The position numbers and the translations under genes were made by a program. A stretch of DNA of 64,000 nt, from contig NZ_CADDTS010000004.1 in NCBI RefSeq assembly GCF_902753875.1, forward strand, positions 1 through 64,000. Direction: 5' to 3'. The notes beneath the pieces are model-generated. The model ran no database searches, was not told the origin of the DNA, and saw only the letters and a program-made list of their open reading frames with translations. Numbering within the stretch: position 1 is the stretch's first letter; each line of letters starts with the position of its first letter. This DNA comes from Acinetobacter bouvetii. GTDB lineage: Bacteria > Pseudomonadota > Gammaproteobacteria > Pseudomonadales > Moraxellaceae. Shown one piece after another: positions 18,423-27,528 of this stretch.

Positions 18423-19571
18423 ATGTCTATTCAAGATTTTGCATATCAATTAGCACAAAGAATTCAAACTAAACATGCTGTAAAAATCAGTCGCTCACAT
18501 ATTTATGAATTGATTGCTTTAAATCAAGGTTATCGATCTTACAATTCTTTTGTAGCTCAAAATCTTTTACTCAACTGTGAATATGATTCTTCGGAAGAAT
18601 ATTATGAGCATGAATTATTAAATTTATTAACACTTGAGATTCTCAAAAATCCTCCAAAAACAGATTACTCAAATTATGATGATGAAGATATTCATTGGGA
18701 TGATTATGAAAGTTATGAGTTATTGGAAAAAATTCGAAATTTAATTTCAAAACTACAAAGTTTGTTAAAAAATGAGTATTTGGAAGAACAGCTTTTGAAT
18801 ATTGCTAAAACATTGCAATATGATTTTTTGTTTCTAAATTTAAATTGTCTGAACTTCAAAGAGCTCCGGGAATCATTGAGTTATATTGATTATGAAAATG
18901 GCTCAGTGGAAGAAAGTGAGGAATTATTTGACGAAGATATCAATTTTGTAAGTATTCAAAAAAATCTAGAGAAAATTCATAGGTATGCTAAAGAACGTAA
19001 TAATTTTGATGCTTATGCAGTTTTGGCAGCATATTATCGTTATTTAGCCAATCAAATTGCACCTTACGGGCGAGATAGGTCTACATTTGGAAGTAAGTGG
19101 GATAATAATAAACAAAAATATATTTCATCTAATGATGCAAAGAAAAAAATTGATCAATATGATGATTTTATAAAATTTGCAGAGTATTACGAAGAGTTTA
19201 TCAAATTTGCACCAGCAAATATTGAAGAGATCAATCTGAATGCAGGTACAGAAACGGTATACAAACAATTTCTTTATTTATGTAATCGAGGAGATCTAGA
19301 AGCAATTGAGTGTTTTTTATACAATAAAATATTCAAAAATTCAGGTGAAGCTTGGGTCTATATATATTTGGCGAAGCTGTTGGATATGGATTTTACTCAG
19401 GATGATTTCAGAGCTTATAATGCCTATACAGGTGAAGCCTATGATGATTATGGACCTATGGCAATTGCAGGAAGAGAAGCTATTCAATATGCTGTCCATC
19501 TTGAACAATTAGGGGATGAAAAAGATCAATTAGCCAGAAAAATTGCCCAAGAATTATTTGAAAATCTGTAA
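18423..19571 (+). CDS. Hypothetical protein, AT-rich gene
   Basis: A 382-residue, acidic, mostly helical protein that I do not recognise as a whole. The first 45 residues contain SRSHIYELIALNQGYRSYNSF. This resembles the small N-terminal module (S-x-x-x-E-L-x-A-x-x-x-G-Y-x-S-x-N) found in some glyoxalase-superfamily and Sel1-repeat proteins. The rest is rich in Asp, Glu, Tyr and Asn, with TPR/Sel1-like helical pairs in the last third (VYKQFLYLCNRGDLEAIECFL, AWVYIYLAKLLDM). There is no signal peptide. Base composition is clearly more AT-rich than parE before it, which suggests horizontal acquisition. The start is set at ATG 18423 (MSIQDFAYQ), with GAGAAAG upstream; a TTG at 18405 is in frame. 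Confidence 0.7.
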   Translation: MSIQDFAYQLAQRIQTKHAVKISRSHIYELIALNQGYRSYNSFVAQNLLLNCEYDSSEEYYEHELLNLLTLEILKNPPKTDYSNYDDEDIHWDDYESYELLEKIRNLISKLQSLLKNEYLEEQLLNIAKTLQYDFLFLNLNCLNFKELRESLSYIDYENGSVEESEELFDEDINFVSIQKNLEKIHRYAKERNNFDAYAVLAAYYRYLANQIAPYGRDRSTFGSKWDNNKQKYISSNDAKKKIDQYDDFIKFAEYYEEFIKFAPANIEEINLNAGTETVYKQFLYLCNRGDLEAIECFLYNKIFKNSGEAWVYIYLAKLLDMDFTQDDFRAYNAYTGEAYDDYGPMAIAGREAIQYAVHLEQLGDEKDQLARKIAQELFENL

Positions 19572-19577
19572 ATCATG

Positions 19578-19606
19578 AGCCCTCAAATAGAGGGCTTTTA
19601 TTTTTC
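19578..19606 (+). terminator. Intrinsic terminator of the AT-rich gene
   Basis: AGCCCTC (19578-19584) and GAGGGCT (19590-19596) pair around a 5-base loop, followed by TTTTATTTTT. Confidence 0.85.
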
Positions 19607-19812
19607 CAGTTTCTAAATGTTTTTTATAGTTTTTTAGAGCATAAAATTTTTGCCCCCAATTGATTGTATTGACTGATTTTATCGTAATCTTGTCTTAGTT
19701 CTTGAACAAATGATATTTGCATGAATGCGCAAAATCAGAATTAAGTTACGTAGAGTAAAAGTTGTTCTTAAAATTATTAAGCTCCTGATTTTTTTATCTA
19801 TTGAAAATTCAT

Positions 19813-20316
19813 TTATTCTAAATTTAATTGCATCAACACCAGATCACGCCATTTCCCAAACTTCTGTCCAACTTCAGGCATATAACCGGTTTGCTTAAAA
19901 CCTAATGTTTCATGTAACAGGATAGAGCCTGAATTTTCTGCATCAATCGCAGCAACCATGACATGAATATGATTTTGCCGTGCATGATCAATCAGTTTCA
20001 GCATTAAGGTTTTACCCAGACCTTGTCTAATAAAGTCCGGATGGATAAACACAGAATGTTCAACCGTTTGTTTAAAGCCTTGAATCTGGCGGAAAGAAGA
20101 ATAATCTGCATAGCCTGCAATTTGTTTAGTCTCTGAATGTTCAGCGACAAATAAAGGAAATTGTTGAGTACTGAGATCGTTAAACCAGCTGTGAAAATCT
20201 TCTATCGACTTTTCGGTGCTATTCCAGGTCGCTGTTCCATTTAAAATTTCAGCATTATAAATTTTTAGTATGTGTTTTAGGTCTTGTGTTTGAGCAGGAC
20301 GGATCAGAAAGCCCAT
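19813..20316 (-). CDS. GNAT N-acetyltransferase, phosphinothricin acetyltransferase-like
   Basis: A 167-residue single-domain GNAT protein. The order IRPAQTQDLKHILKIYN, then LNGTATWNSTEKS, EHSVFIHPDFIRQGLGKTLM (acetyl-CoA pyrophosphate loop) and AAIDAENSGSILLHETLGFKQTGYM matches the PAT/Bar branch, which acetylates phosphinothricin or, in many bacteria, methionine sulfoximine-type compounds. The natural substrate here is unknown. It is monocistronic, on the minus strand, downstream of the porin gene but separated from it by a terminator. Confidence 0.85.
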   Translation of the reverse strand: MGFLIRPAQTQDLKHILKIYNAEILNGTATWNSTEKSIEDFHSWFNDLSTQQFPLFVAEHSETKQIAGYADYSSFRQIQGFKQTVEHSVFIHPDFIRQGLGKTLMLKLIDHARQNHIHVMVAAIDAENSGSILLHETLGFKQTGYMPEVGQKFGKWRDLVLMQLNLE

Positions 20317-20379
20317 GAGTATATGCCGAACGGATAAATAGAATATGGATTTTAGAAATAAACCTGATTTTCAGCAATA

Positions 20380-20407
20380 AAAAAGCAAGGCTTAAGCCTT
20401 GCTTTTT
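20380..20407. terminator. Perfectly palindromic bidirectional terminator
   Basis: A 28-bp perfect palindrome. The left arm AAAAAGCAAGGCTT (20380-20393) is mirrored by its complement (20394-20407), with A and T runs outside. It terminates the minus-strand porin gene and insulates the acetyltransferase gene. Confidence 0.88.
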
Positions 20408-20427
20408 CAGTGTTCAAAACATGGTGC

Positions 20428-21162
20428 TTAGAAGTGGTATTTTACCAAAGCACTGACGTCGTTTTGATTTACACCAAATTTGTTGCCGTATTTATTGTTC
20501 CAAACAGAGTGTTCGATACCTACGTATAAACGTGTATCTGGAGAGATATGCTTACCTACATTCCATTTGTACTGAGTAGTCCAGTTCAATTCACTTGCAT
20601 GATCATCTTCAGCAGTAGACCAGTCTAGGAAACCATCGACCAGAAAGTCTTCAGAACCTGCCTTGAACGGAATACCGTAGACAAAGGTCATTTGGTAATC
20701 ATCTTTAGTGTTGTCATTGGCTGCTTTATAGAAGTTCAACTGGGCATATTGGAAATATGGAATATCCAGATCAAAACCTACACCGTATAGGTAGTTATTG
20801 AAACCTTCACCGCCTTCCCAAGTGGTTGCAACCAAAACGTCTTTAATTGGACCCACTGCAAGTTTTTGACCTGAAACAGCACCTAAACTTAAACGAGGTG
20901 AGACTTCGAAGTAAGTCTGATTGCCATCTGGATCGTTGTTTGTGCGGTCAGCAAAAGCAAAGAAATCACCATATTTAAAGCCAGCACCATATTCAAAGGT
21001 AACAGTACTTTGATCGATTTCTTCATCACCAGTTGCATAAGGTGATTTGTAATTTTCACCATAAAGACCAGTCACGCTGAAGTCTTGCCATACTGGTGCA
21101 GCCTGTGTAAATGCAGCAGTTGAAGCCAATGCACATGTAGCAAAAATTTGTGTAAGTTTCAT
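20428..21162 (-). CDS. Tsx/OmpK-family outer-membrane channel
   Basis: A 244-residue beta-barrel protein with a signal peptide cleaved after QAA (residues 1-21). VWQDFSVTGLYGENY and the alternating aromatic strands through to a C-terminal Phe (SALVKYHF) mark the nucleoside-specific channel-forming Tsx/OmpK family. It probably lets nucleosides or similar solutes across the outer membrane. The start is put at 21162, where MKLTQIFATCALAS begins a good signal peptide. The in-frame extension upstream to 21261 has none of these features. A palindromic terminator follows. Confidence 0.85.
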   Translation of the reverse strand: MKLTQIFATCALASTAAFTQAAPVWQDFSVTGLYGENYKSPYATGDEEIDQSTVTFEYGAGFKYGDFFAFADRTNNDPDGNQTYFEVSPRLSLGAVSGQKLAVGPIKDVLVATTWEGGEGFNNYLYGVGFDLDIPYFQYAQLNFYKAANDNTKDDYQMTFVYGIPFKAGSEDFLVDGFLDWSTAEDDHASELNWTTQYKWNVGKHISPDTRLYVGIEHSVWNNKYGNKFGVNQNDVSALVKYHF

Positions 21163-21448
21163 TAAAAAATATCTCCCCCGAGAAGCACACAAAGGATACA
21201 GATTCTTAACCAAAAAGAAAGTCAAAATTGATTGACGGTTAAAAAATAGTGTAATTTGCAAAAAATTTTGTGATCAAATGAATAACACAGCATTGATACT
21301 TAAAAAGTACATGCCGATAAAAAAGATAAACCTGTTTTGGACAGAAATTTGATGGGATAAAAATAATGTGAGATTTATCAGATAATTTAAAAAAATAATA
21401 GAATCACATAGTCTTTTTATGGGATTTAAAAAAATATCAAAATACTAC

Positions 21449-21478
21449 TTGCATATGCTTCACTTAGACCCTTATATT
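21449..21478 (+). promoter_or_regulatory. Candidate sigma-70 promoter for the HPF-like gene
   Basis: TTGCAT (21449-21454) and TATATT (21473-21478) are separated by 18 bases. They lie about 170 bases before the ribosome-associated protein gene, leaving a long leader. The leader contains a small hairpin GCTGTT-ttt-AACAGC at 21570-21584. The rest of 21163-21648 shows no gene. Confidence 0.4.
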
Positions 21479-21648
21479 CAAAGCATAAGGACACGAATCT
21501 GCAGACTCAAAAGTGTTCATCGTTCAATGTGGAGGACTTGGTTCCAAACTAATTTGATAGATGCTCAGCGCTGTTTTTAACAGCAAGTTTAAACGTGCCA
21601 AGATAAGAAGTTTTGCACAAAAGATTTGAATAAAGAGGATGAAATTAT

Positions 21649-22020
21649 ATGAACATTGAAATCCGTACAGATAAAAACATTCAAAATAGTGATCGATTAA
21701 TTACTTATGTTCGTGCAGAACTGAATGCAGAATTCCAGCGTCATAGTGAGCGTATTACCCATTTCTCGGTTCATTTCAGTGATGTAAACGGCGCCAAAGG
21801 TGGTGCAGATGATATCAACTGTATGATTGAAGCACGTCCAGCAGGTTTAAAACCCGTGGTTGTGAATCATCGTGGTCACAATATCGATACTGCGATTCAT
21901 GGAGCGATTGACCGCTTAAAACGCAGTCTGGAACATGTGTTTGAGAAAAAAGAGAACCCGCGTGGCGGGGCGCTTGAACTGGCTGAAGAAGCTGTTGAGG
22001 CAGAAACGACACATGATTAA
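21649..22020 (+). CDS. HPF/RaiA-family ribosome-associated protein
   Basis: A 123-residue protein of the HPF/RaiA fold. MNIEIRTDKNIQNSDRLITYV is the first strand and helix. The DINCMIEARPAGLKPVVVNHRGHNIDTAIHGAIDRLKRSLEH portion contains the second sheet and the basic C-terminal helix that bind in the 30S decoding region. It probably silences or protects ribosomes under stress. The acidic tail (EEAVEAETTHD) is an extra. AAAGAGGA precedes the ATG. It is monocistronic with its own terminator. Confidence 0.82.
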   Translation: MNIEIRTDKNIQNSDRLITYVRAELNAEFQRHSERITHFSVHFSDVNGAKGGADDINCMIEARPAGLKPVVVNHRGHNIDTAIHGAIDRLKRSLEHVFEKKENPRGGALELAEEAVEAETTHD

Positions 22021-22042
22021 GCAGTATTCTGCTTAAATAGAT

Positions 22043-22067
22043 AAAAAAGCTCTTCGGAGCTTTTTTT
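22043..22067 (+). terminator. Intrinsic terminator
   Basis: AAAAAAGCTC (22043-22052), a TTCG tetraloop, and GAGCTTTTTTT (22057-22067). Confidence 0.92.
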
Positions 22068-22186
22068 ATTGCAGGCATGAAATTTTTCTTAAAAGTAATA
22101 AAAATGTATGGCTTATACATTTAGCTAAAACAAATCACCGTTTATTCGGCATAATAGTCTGAAAATGATTGAAGAGAACGTTCTCC

Positions 22187-22729
22187 ATGTTAACAGCACA
22201 ACAACAAGTCTTTGTACAGGCAATAGAAGAACTCAATCTTGCTCAGGTGCAACGTCTTTTGGCAGATGGTCTCGATCCTAATTTTATTGATCTTGAGAAA
22301 GGCCCAGCCATTTCAGTCTGGTCAGATGGTTTGTTTCAATGGTGGGAACATATTTGCGAAGCCTATGAAGCGGGTTCTCCTTTATCTGAACAAGAAAAAC
22401 AACAAAATCTGGCAGTTCACCTTGAAATTTTAGATGCGTTGATTCAAGCCAAAGTCAATTTGCATTTATGGGATGCAGAAGAACTGTATGGTCCATTGTG
22501 GGATGCTGCCAGTTCTGCCTGTGTGCCTGCGGTCAAACGCTTGTTAGATGAAAAAGTAGATCCTAATAGCAAAGATGAAGAAGGTTTAACCATTTTGTCT
22601 TCAATTAGTGATTTATTTTTCGATTGTGATTTTGATGAAATTAACTGGTCTGAAGCCTTGGCCGAAGAAAAGCAAACTTTGGAATTGCTTCGTAGTTACG
22701 GTGCAAAAATGACCAAAGAATTAACATAA
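22187..22729 (+). CDS. Ankyrin-repeat protein
   Basis: A cytosolic protein of about 180 residues with ankyrin-like helical pairs: AIEELNLAQVQRLLADGLDPNF near the start and ACVPAVKRLLDEKVDPNSKDEEGLTIL towards the end, with a less regular acidic middle. It is likely a protein-protein interaction module; the partner is unknown. The ATG at 22187 is chosen because MLTAQQQ begins the first repeat; a TTG at 22169 is in frame. A 12-bp palindrome, GAGAACGTTCTC (22174-22185), ends one base before this ATG and overlaps the region where a ribosome would bind. The next gene starts 14 bases after the stop. Confidence 0.78.
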   Translation: MLTAQQQVFVQAIEELNLAQVQRLLADGLDPNFIDLEKGPAISVWSDGLFQWWEHICEAYEAGSPLSEQEKQQNLAVHLEILDALIQAKVNLHLWDAEELYGPLWDAASSACVPAVKRLLDEKVDPNSKDEEGLTILSSISDLFFDCDFDEINWSEALAEEKQTLELLRSYGAKMTKELT

Positions 22730-22743
22730 TAGCGAGATCAAAA

Positions 22744-23511
22744 ATGTCTGTATTAAAAACAGCAAGTTTTATTTTTGCAGCCGGTTTTAGCATCCCTGCC
22801 ATAGCTGCCGATTTTTCTTTTGATCGCCCGGGTGCAGGCATGGGTATGGGCATTACGCCGGTAGGCCATCTAGCTTGGGAACAGGGCATTCCAAGTGCCA
22901 ATTATCAGGAAAGCACTGTAAATGGCGAAAAGCTGAAAAGCACGACTTTAAATGGCGACATGCTGTTCCGTACAGGTTTGGCACAAGATATGGAACTGCA
23001 ATTGGGATGGCAAGGCCCCGCCTGGAGCAAAGTTAAACGTGCAGGTAAGTCAGTTGAAGAAGATGGTTTAGGCGATGTCGGCATCGGGGTAAAAAAAGCC
23101 ATTAATCTAGATGATGAAAAGCTGTCTATGGCGATTTTAGCCGAAGCGATTCTGGCTACAGGCAATGATCAATTTAGCAATCATGATGATATTTATAGTC
23201 TCAGTTCTGCCGTAGCTTATGAATATAATGAGTTAATCAATACCTCGATGACTATGCGTTATGAAGTTCAAAACAGTAATTGGGCTATCAATGCTATACC
23301 GACTATTGAATATAAAATTACCGATAAATTATCCGGGTTCTCTGAACTGGCTTATCGTAAAGCCGAAAGTGAAGAGAGCGAATATGCACTGGGTTCAGGG
23401 CTGATTTATGCGCTGAATGACCGCCTGCAACTCGATGCCAGTGTCGGGGTGAATTTGAATGGCAGAGATAAACGCTATCAATCAGGTTTAGGTGTGTCCT
23501 ACCTTTTCTAA
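22744..23511 (+). CDS. Exported beta-barrel protein, phenol MetA-pathway-like
   Basis: A 255-residue protein with a signal peptide (cleavage after AIAA, about residue 21) followed by regular amphipathic beta strands ending in an aromatic C-terminus (GVSYLF). The composition and the motif GDVGIGVKKAINLDDEKLSMAILAEAILATGN resemble the 'MetA-pathway of phenol degradation' outer-membrane family. Transport of a substrate is possible but unproven. It lies between an ankyrin gene and dsbD with short gaps (14 and 12 bases), so it is probably part of one transcript. Confidence 0.75.
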   Translation: MSVLKTASFIFAAGFSIPAIAADFSFDRPGAGMGMGITPVGHLAWEQGIPSANYQESTVNGEKLKSTTLNGDMLFRTGLAQDMELQLGWQGPAWSKVKRAGKSVEEDGLGDVGIGVKKAINLDDEKLSMAILAEAILATGNDQFSNHDDIYSLSSAVAYEYNELINTSMTMRYEVQNSNWAINAIPTIEYKITDKLSGFSELAYRKAESEESEYALGSGLIYALNDRLQLDASVGVNLNGRDKRYQSGLGVSYLF

Positions 23512-23523
23512 TAAAAAATATAA

Positions 23524-25374
23524 ATGCCCATGAAAAAGCATCTTCAAAATCTGAGCACGTTGTTACATTGCGCTATCAGTGGATTGGTATGTAGCGTTAT
23601 TCTACTGTTTTCAATGACCTTACATGCCCAAGAGCAATTACTGTCTGCGGAAGATGCTTTTTCCTTTACGGTGGAGTCTACCAGCACGCATGAAGCACAG
23701 CTGAGCTGGAACATACCAGATCGTTACTATTTATATCAGCACAAGTTTGCAGTGCAGCAGGGCAGCCAGAAGTTGGCGTTAAGCCTACCCAAAGCCACCT
23801 ATTTACATGATGAAAATTATGGACATACCCAGGTTTATTTTCATCAGGTTCAATTTAATGTGCCTACTGAAGCCTCCAAAACCTATCAGGTGACGTGGCA
23901 GGGCTGTGCGCAGGATCGTATCTGTTACCCGCCACAAACTATCGAGTTCCAGACCGATATAGATGGCTTGGTGTTGCTGCAGAATCAGGCGAAATCGAAA
24001 AAAAGTTTACTGGAACTGTCGCAGTCCGCGAATAGTACCACCAGCCTTCACAATCAGACTTTGAACGCTGAACAAAATAATTCAACAGCCACTCAACCTA
24101 CTGTTGCCCTAGATACCGCCAAAGATCAGATGTGGTCGGAAAAACTGGCTGAAAGCTCTTTGGTCTATGGTTTATTGTTGTTTTTTGGCTTGGGAATCTT
24201 GCTGGCTTTTACTCCTTGTTCATTACCGATGTTACCCATTCTAACCTCGCTGATTGTACGAGACAGTAAGGGCTTGAAAGCCTGGATGATTGCACTGGTC
24301 TTTGTCTGTAGCATGGCCATGGTCTATGCCGTTTTAGGCTTAATCGCTTCATCTGCCGGATTGAACTTTCAGCGCTGGTTACAACAGCCTTCTACATTGA
24401 TTGCATTTAGTGCACTGTTTGTGGTTTTTGCGTTGAATCTATTTGGTCTATTTGAAATTAAATTGCCTCAGGCACTGGTCAATCGCCTGGATCAGGCACA
24501 GTCGGTGCAAAAGGGTGGCAGTTTGATTGGTGCTGGCATCATGGGGATGATCTCGGCGCTTTTGGTTGGACCCTGTATGACCGCGCCTTTGGCCGGAGCA
24601 CTGTTATTTATTTCCCAGACCCAAAGTCAGTGGCAGGGGGCAGTATTGCTGTTTACTTTAGGTTTTGGCATGGGAACCCCTTTGCTGCTGGCCAGTGTGC
24701 TGGGTGCTAAAGTCCTGCCTAAAGCCGGTTTGTGGATGCATCAGATAAAGGTGCTGTTCGCTTTTATTATGCTCGGATTGGCGCTGTACTTTATACGTCC
24801 GCTCATTTCTGAAGCCTGGATGCAGTGGCTAAGTTTGGCTTTGGGCATCATCTTTATTGGCTATCTTCTCAAGCGCTTAGCCGGGCAAACACCGCCGCTG
24901 AGATGGTTATATCTTTTGACTTTACTGATTCTGGTTCCGTATCTGGCCTATACGCAATATCAGCAGAGCCAGCGGTTTTTTGCCGAGCAGAGCCGTACTC
25001 ACGCTACCTGGCATGTTGCGAAAACTGCAGCTGAGTTTCAGCAGATTTTAGCCAGCGTGCCATCTAATCAGGCCGTGATTATTGATGTCTATGCTGATTG
25101 GTGTGTGGCCTGTCAGCCGATTGAACATCGGGTGTTAAAATCAGTGCAAGTGCAACAGGCGTTGGCGCCTTATTTTCTGATCAAACTGGATTTGAGCGAC
25201 TATGATGCCACGCATCAGTCTTTATTGAATCAATGGGATATTTTGGGACCGCCGACCTATTTATTCTTAGATTCCAAACAGCAGGAAATTCGTGGTTTGC
25301 GTTTAACCGGTGCTTTTAGCGAGGCGGAATTGCTGAAACAGCTGGTCCGGTTTCAAAAGCATTTAGGAGCATAA
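23524..25374 (+). CDS. dsbD: Thiol:disulfide interchange protein DsbD
   Basis: A 616-residue inner-membrane protein that carries electrons from cytosolic thioredoxin to the periplasm. A signal peptide is followed by the periplasmic alpha domain with the Cys pair in GCAQDRICYPP. Then come eight or so membrane helices with ACTPCSLPMLPIL-type and VGPCMTAPLAG Cys motifs (about residues 215-470). The C-terminal thioredoxin-like domain has DWCVACQ as active site. No good ribosome-binding site is visible before ATG 23524 or ATG 23530, so coupling to the upstream gene is likely. The GST gene follows within five bases. Confidence 0.93.
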   Translation: MPMKKHLQNLSTLLHCAISGLVCSVILLFSMTLHAQEQLLSAEDAFSFTVESTSTHEAQLSWNIPDRYYLYQHKFAVQQGSQKLALSLPKATYLHDENYGHTQVYFHQVQFNVPTEASKTYQVTWQGCAQDRICYPPQTIEFQTDIDGLVLLQNQAKSKKSLLELSQSANSTTSLHNQTLNAEQNNSTATQPTVALDTAKDQMWSEKLAESSLVYGLLLFFGLGILLAFTPCSLPMLPILTSLIVRDSKGLKAWMIALVFVCSMAMVYAVLGLIASSAGLNFQRWLQQPSTLIAFSALFVVFALNLFGLFEIKLPQALVNRLDQAQSVQKGGSLIGAGIMGMISALLVGPCMTAPLAGALLFISQTQSQWQGAVLLFTLGFGMGTPLLLASVLGAKVLPKAGLWMHQIKVLFAFIMLGLALYFIRPLISEAWMQWLSLALGIIFIGYLLKRLAGQTPPLRWLYLLTLLILVPYLAYTQYQQSQRFFAEQSRTHATWHVAKTAAEFQQILASVPSNQAVIIDVYADWCVACQPIEHRVLKSVQVQQALAPYFLIKLDLSDYDATHQSLLNQWDILGPPTYLFLDSKQQEIRGLRLTGAFSEAELLKQLVRFQKHLGA

Positions 25375-25378
25375 GTTG

Positions 25379-26059
25379 ATGTATCAGCTATATATTGCCA
25401 ATAAAAATTATTCCAGCTGGTCCATGCGTCCATGGCTGGTGTTGCAGGCTTTCCATCTGCCTTTTCAGGAAAACATAATCGCTTTTCCGGTCGAGCGAAA
25501 TACCGGTACGTTTAAGCAGGACGTGCTGGCCATTAATCCGAACGGTAAAGTTCCGGTATTGCTGGATAAGGAGTTGATGCTTTGGGATTCCTTGGCCATT
25601 TGTGAATATTTGGCTGAACAACATCCTGATCTGGCGTTATGGCCACAAGATGTGAAACAGCGAGCACGTGCGCGCTGTATTGCTGCGGAAATGCATAGCG
25701 GCTTTTCCCAGTTGCGTAATCTCTGTGGCATGAATATCCGCGCCAATCTGGCTGAGGTTGGTCAACGCTTATGGCAGGACAATCCAGAACTGCGTCAAGA
25801 TGTTGCCCGTATAGAACAGATCTGGGCGCAGCGTCCGCACGCGGATGGTTTTTTATGTGGGGCATTTTCCATTGCCGATGCATTCTACGCGCCTGTAGTG
25901 ACCCGCTTTATGACTTATGGATTACCTGTCAGTGAATCTACTCTCCAATATATGCAGACCATGCTGCAGCATCCGGCCATGCAATTATGGATAGCGGACG
26001 CCTTGAAAGAAGATGGCTGGGTCAATTATTTAGAGTCCTATCAACAAAAGCAGCATTAA
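25379..26059 (+). CDS. Glutathione S-transferase family protein
   Basis: A 226-residue protein with an N-terminal thioredoxin-fold GST domain (YQLYIANKNYSSWSMRPWLVLQ, with Ser as the likely activating residue, and NPNGKVPVLLDKELMLWDSLAICEYLAE) and a C-terminal helical domain with FLCGAFSIADAFYAPVVTRF. It conjugates or reduces substrates with glutathione; the substrate is unknown. AGGAG at 25365-25369 is spaced correctly for ATG 25379. It overlaps the dsbD operon context and converges with the diguanylate cyclase gene. Confidence 0.9.
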   Translation: MYQLYIANKNYSSWSMRPWLVLQAFHLPFQENIIAFPVERNTGTFKQDVLAINPNGKVPVLLDKELMLWDSLAICEYLAEQHPDLALWPQDVKQRARARCIAAEMHSGFSQLRNLCGMNIRANLAEVGQRLWQDNPELRQDVARIEQIWAQRPHADGFLCGAFSIADAFYAPVVTRFMTYGLPVSESTLQYMQTMLQHPAMQLWIADALKEDGWVNYLESYQQKQH

Positions 26060-26071
26060 TCACTTGGATGG

Positions 26072-27271
26072 TTAACACAGCTTGGCTTCAGTTAAAAACT
26101 CTGGCTGATAACATTTGACCTGATTACGACCACAGGCTTTGGCTTCATAAAGAGCCTTGTCTGCTTGGCTAATCAGTTGCTGCGGTTTAAGCATATGATT
26201 GGAAAGGGCGATCCCGAAACTGGCGGTGATGGAGATGACTTCTCCTGAATCACTATTTAAATTGATTTGCTCAATAGCCTGTCGACAACGTTCAGCAATA
26301 ATCTGCGCCTGCTCTAAAGAAGACTGGTTCAAAATCAGAATAAATTCTTCCCCGCCAAAGCGTCCGACCACATCGCTATCCCGGATAATCTGGGAAAGGA
26401 CTTCACTGACCTTGATCAGGGTTTCATCGCCTTTATCATGTCCGAATTGATCATTAACCCGCTTAAAATGATCCAGATCAATCAATACCAACGCATAAGA
26501 TTTTGTGGGTTTGCGTTCCAGTTTTTCTAAGCAATCATTAATACTGCGCCGGTTCAGCGCATTGGTCAGTGGGTCAATCCGGCTGAGCTGCTGAATGAGT
26601 TTTTCTCTATGTCGCCATTGGCTCAGTAAAATTTCAAATAAAATTAAACAGGTAATCATAATCGGGAGAATGAAGTACATCATTGTGAGTACCCAAAACT
26701 TATTCTGATAGGGCAGGCTGCTTAGGTGAAAGATCGGGGCGTAGCGGATATAACCTTGTAAACTCAAATATCCACATGCAATTAAAAACACGGTGGCAGG
26801 AATCAGTGCGCAATACACGATTTTACGGTTAAACAGCACTAAACCCACAGTGACCAGACTGATGTAAGAGATCATAGTGGCAGGACTCAGTACTCCAACA
26901 ACATAGCCGTCCCGACATAGGGATATCACCAAAATTCCAACTGCTAAAAAGGGTAAGCAATTTTGTACCCAGACCTTTTTACGCAAAACTGAACATGGGT
27001 AAATCAGGGCAATAAAAGTTATCAGGATGAGAATGTTCAACCCAAGCTGGAATTTGAGTAAAGGTAAATTGATCCATTGCCACAGATCAGGCGTTATAAG
27101 TACAAATACTTTCCACACAATCCAAATGACGTGCACCAAACTGCCTAAAATCAGCATCAAAATGCATTTATTTAAGACGCTCCAGTTCATGACGACCTCA
27201 TCTTCGATGAGATATTTTTTAATTTTTTTCTTGAACGAAGAGCTGATATTGGGCGAAAAATTTGGCTTCAT
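26072..27271 (-). CDS. Membrane diguanylate cyclase (GGDEF)
   Basis: A 399-residue protein. Five to six hydrophobic segments lie between about residues 30 and 225, and a C-terminal GGDEF domain starts near DPLTNALNRRS. The active-site loop is GGEEF (residues 306-310), so it should make cyclic di-GMP. The inhibitory site RxxD is present as RDSD (297-300), five residues before the loop, so product feedback inhibition is expected. The membrane region is not a named sensory domain that I recognise. It is divergent from azoR. Confidence 0.93.
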   Translation of the reverse strand: MKPNFSPNISSSFKKKIKKYLIEDEVVMNWSVLNKCILMLILGSLVHVIWIVWKVFVLITPDLWQWINLPLLKFQLGLNILILITFIALIYPCSVLRKKVWVQNCLPFLAVGILVISLCRDGYVVGVLSPATMISYISLVTVGLVLFNRKIVYCALIPATVFLIACGYLSLQGYIRYAPIFHLSSLPYQNKFWVLTMMYFILPIMITCLILFEILLSQWRHREKLIQQLSRIDPLTNALNRRSINDCLEKLERKPTKSYALVLIDLDHFKRVNDQFGHDKGDETLIKVSEVLSQIIRDSDVVGRFGGEEFILILNQSSLEQAQIIAERCRQAIEQINLNSDSGEVISITASFGIALSNHMLKPQQLISQADKALYEAKACGRNQVKCYQPEFLTEAKLC

Positions 27272-27528
27272 TCGATAGATTTGATCCCTAAGTCTTATAA
27301 TGATAAATGAGTGTGAAACAATTAATTTATTTTGATTAATTCACAACATAGCACGTTTTTTGTGAATAGTAATGCTTATATTTTGTGCATTTTTGAGTGA
27401 AAATTACGCTAAATTCGTATTCTCATTGTTTTAAAAATAGAACGTAATGTTGTTGTTATAGATATTATTCTATTTTTATTGATTGATTAAACTGACTGCA
27501 TTGAATAAATACAGATGCAGGTTTAGCC

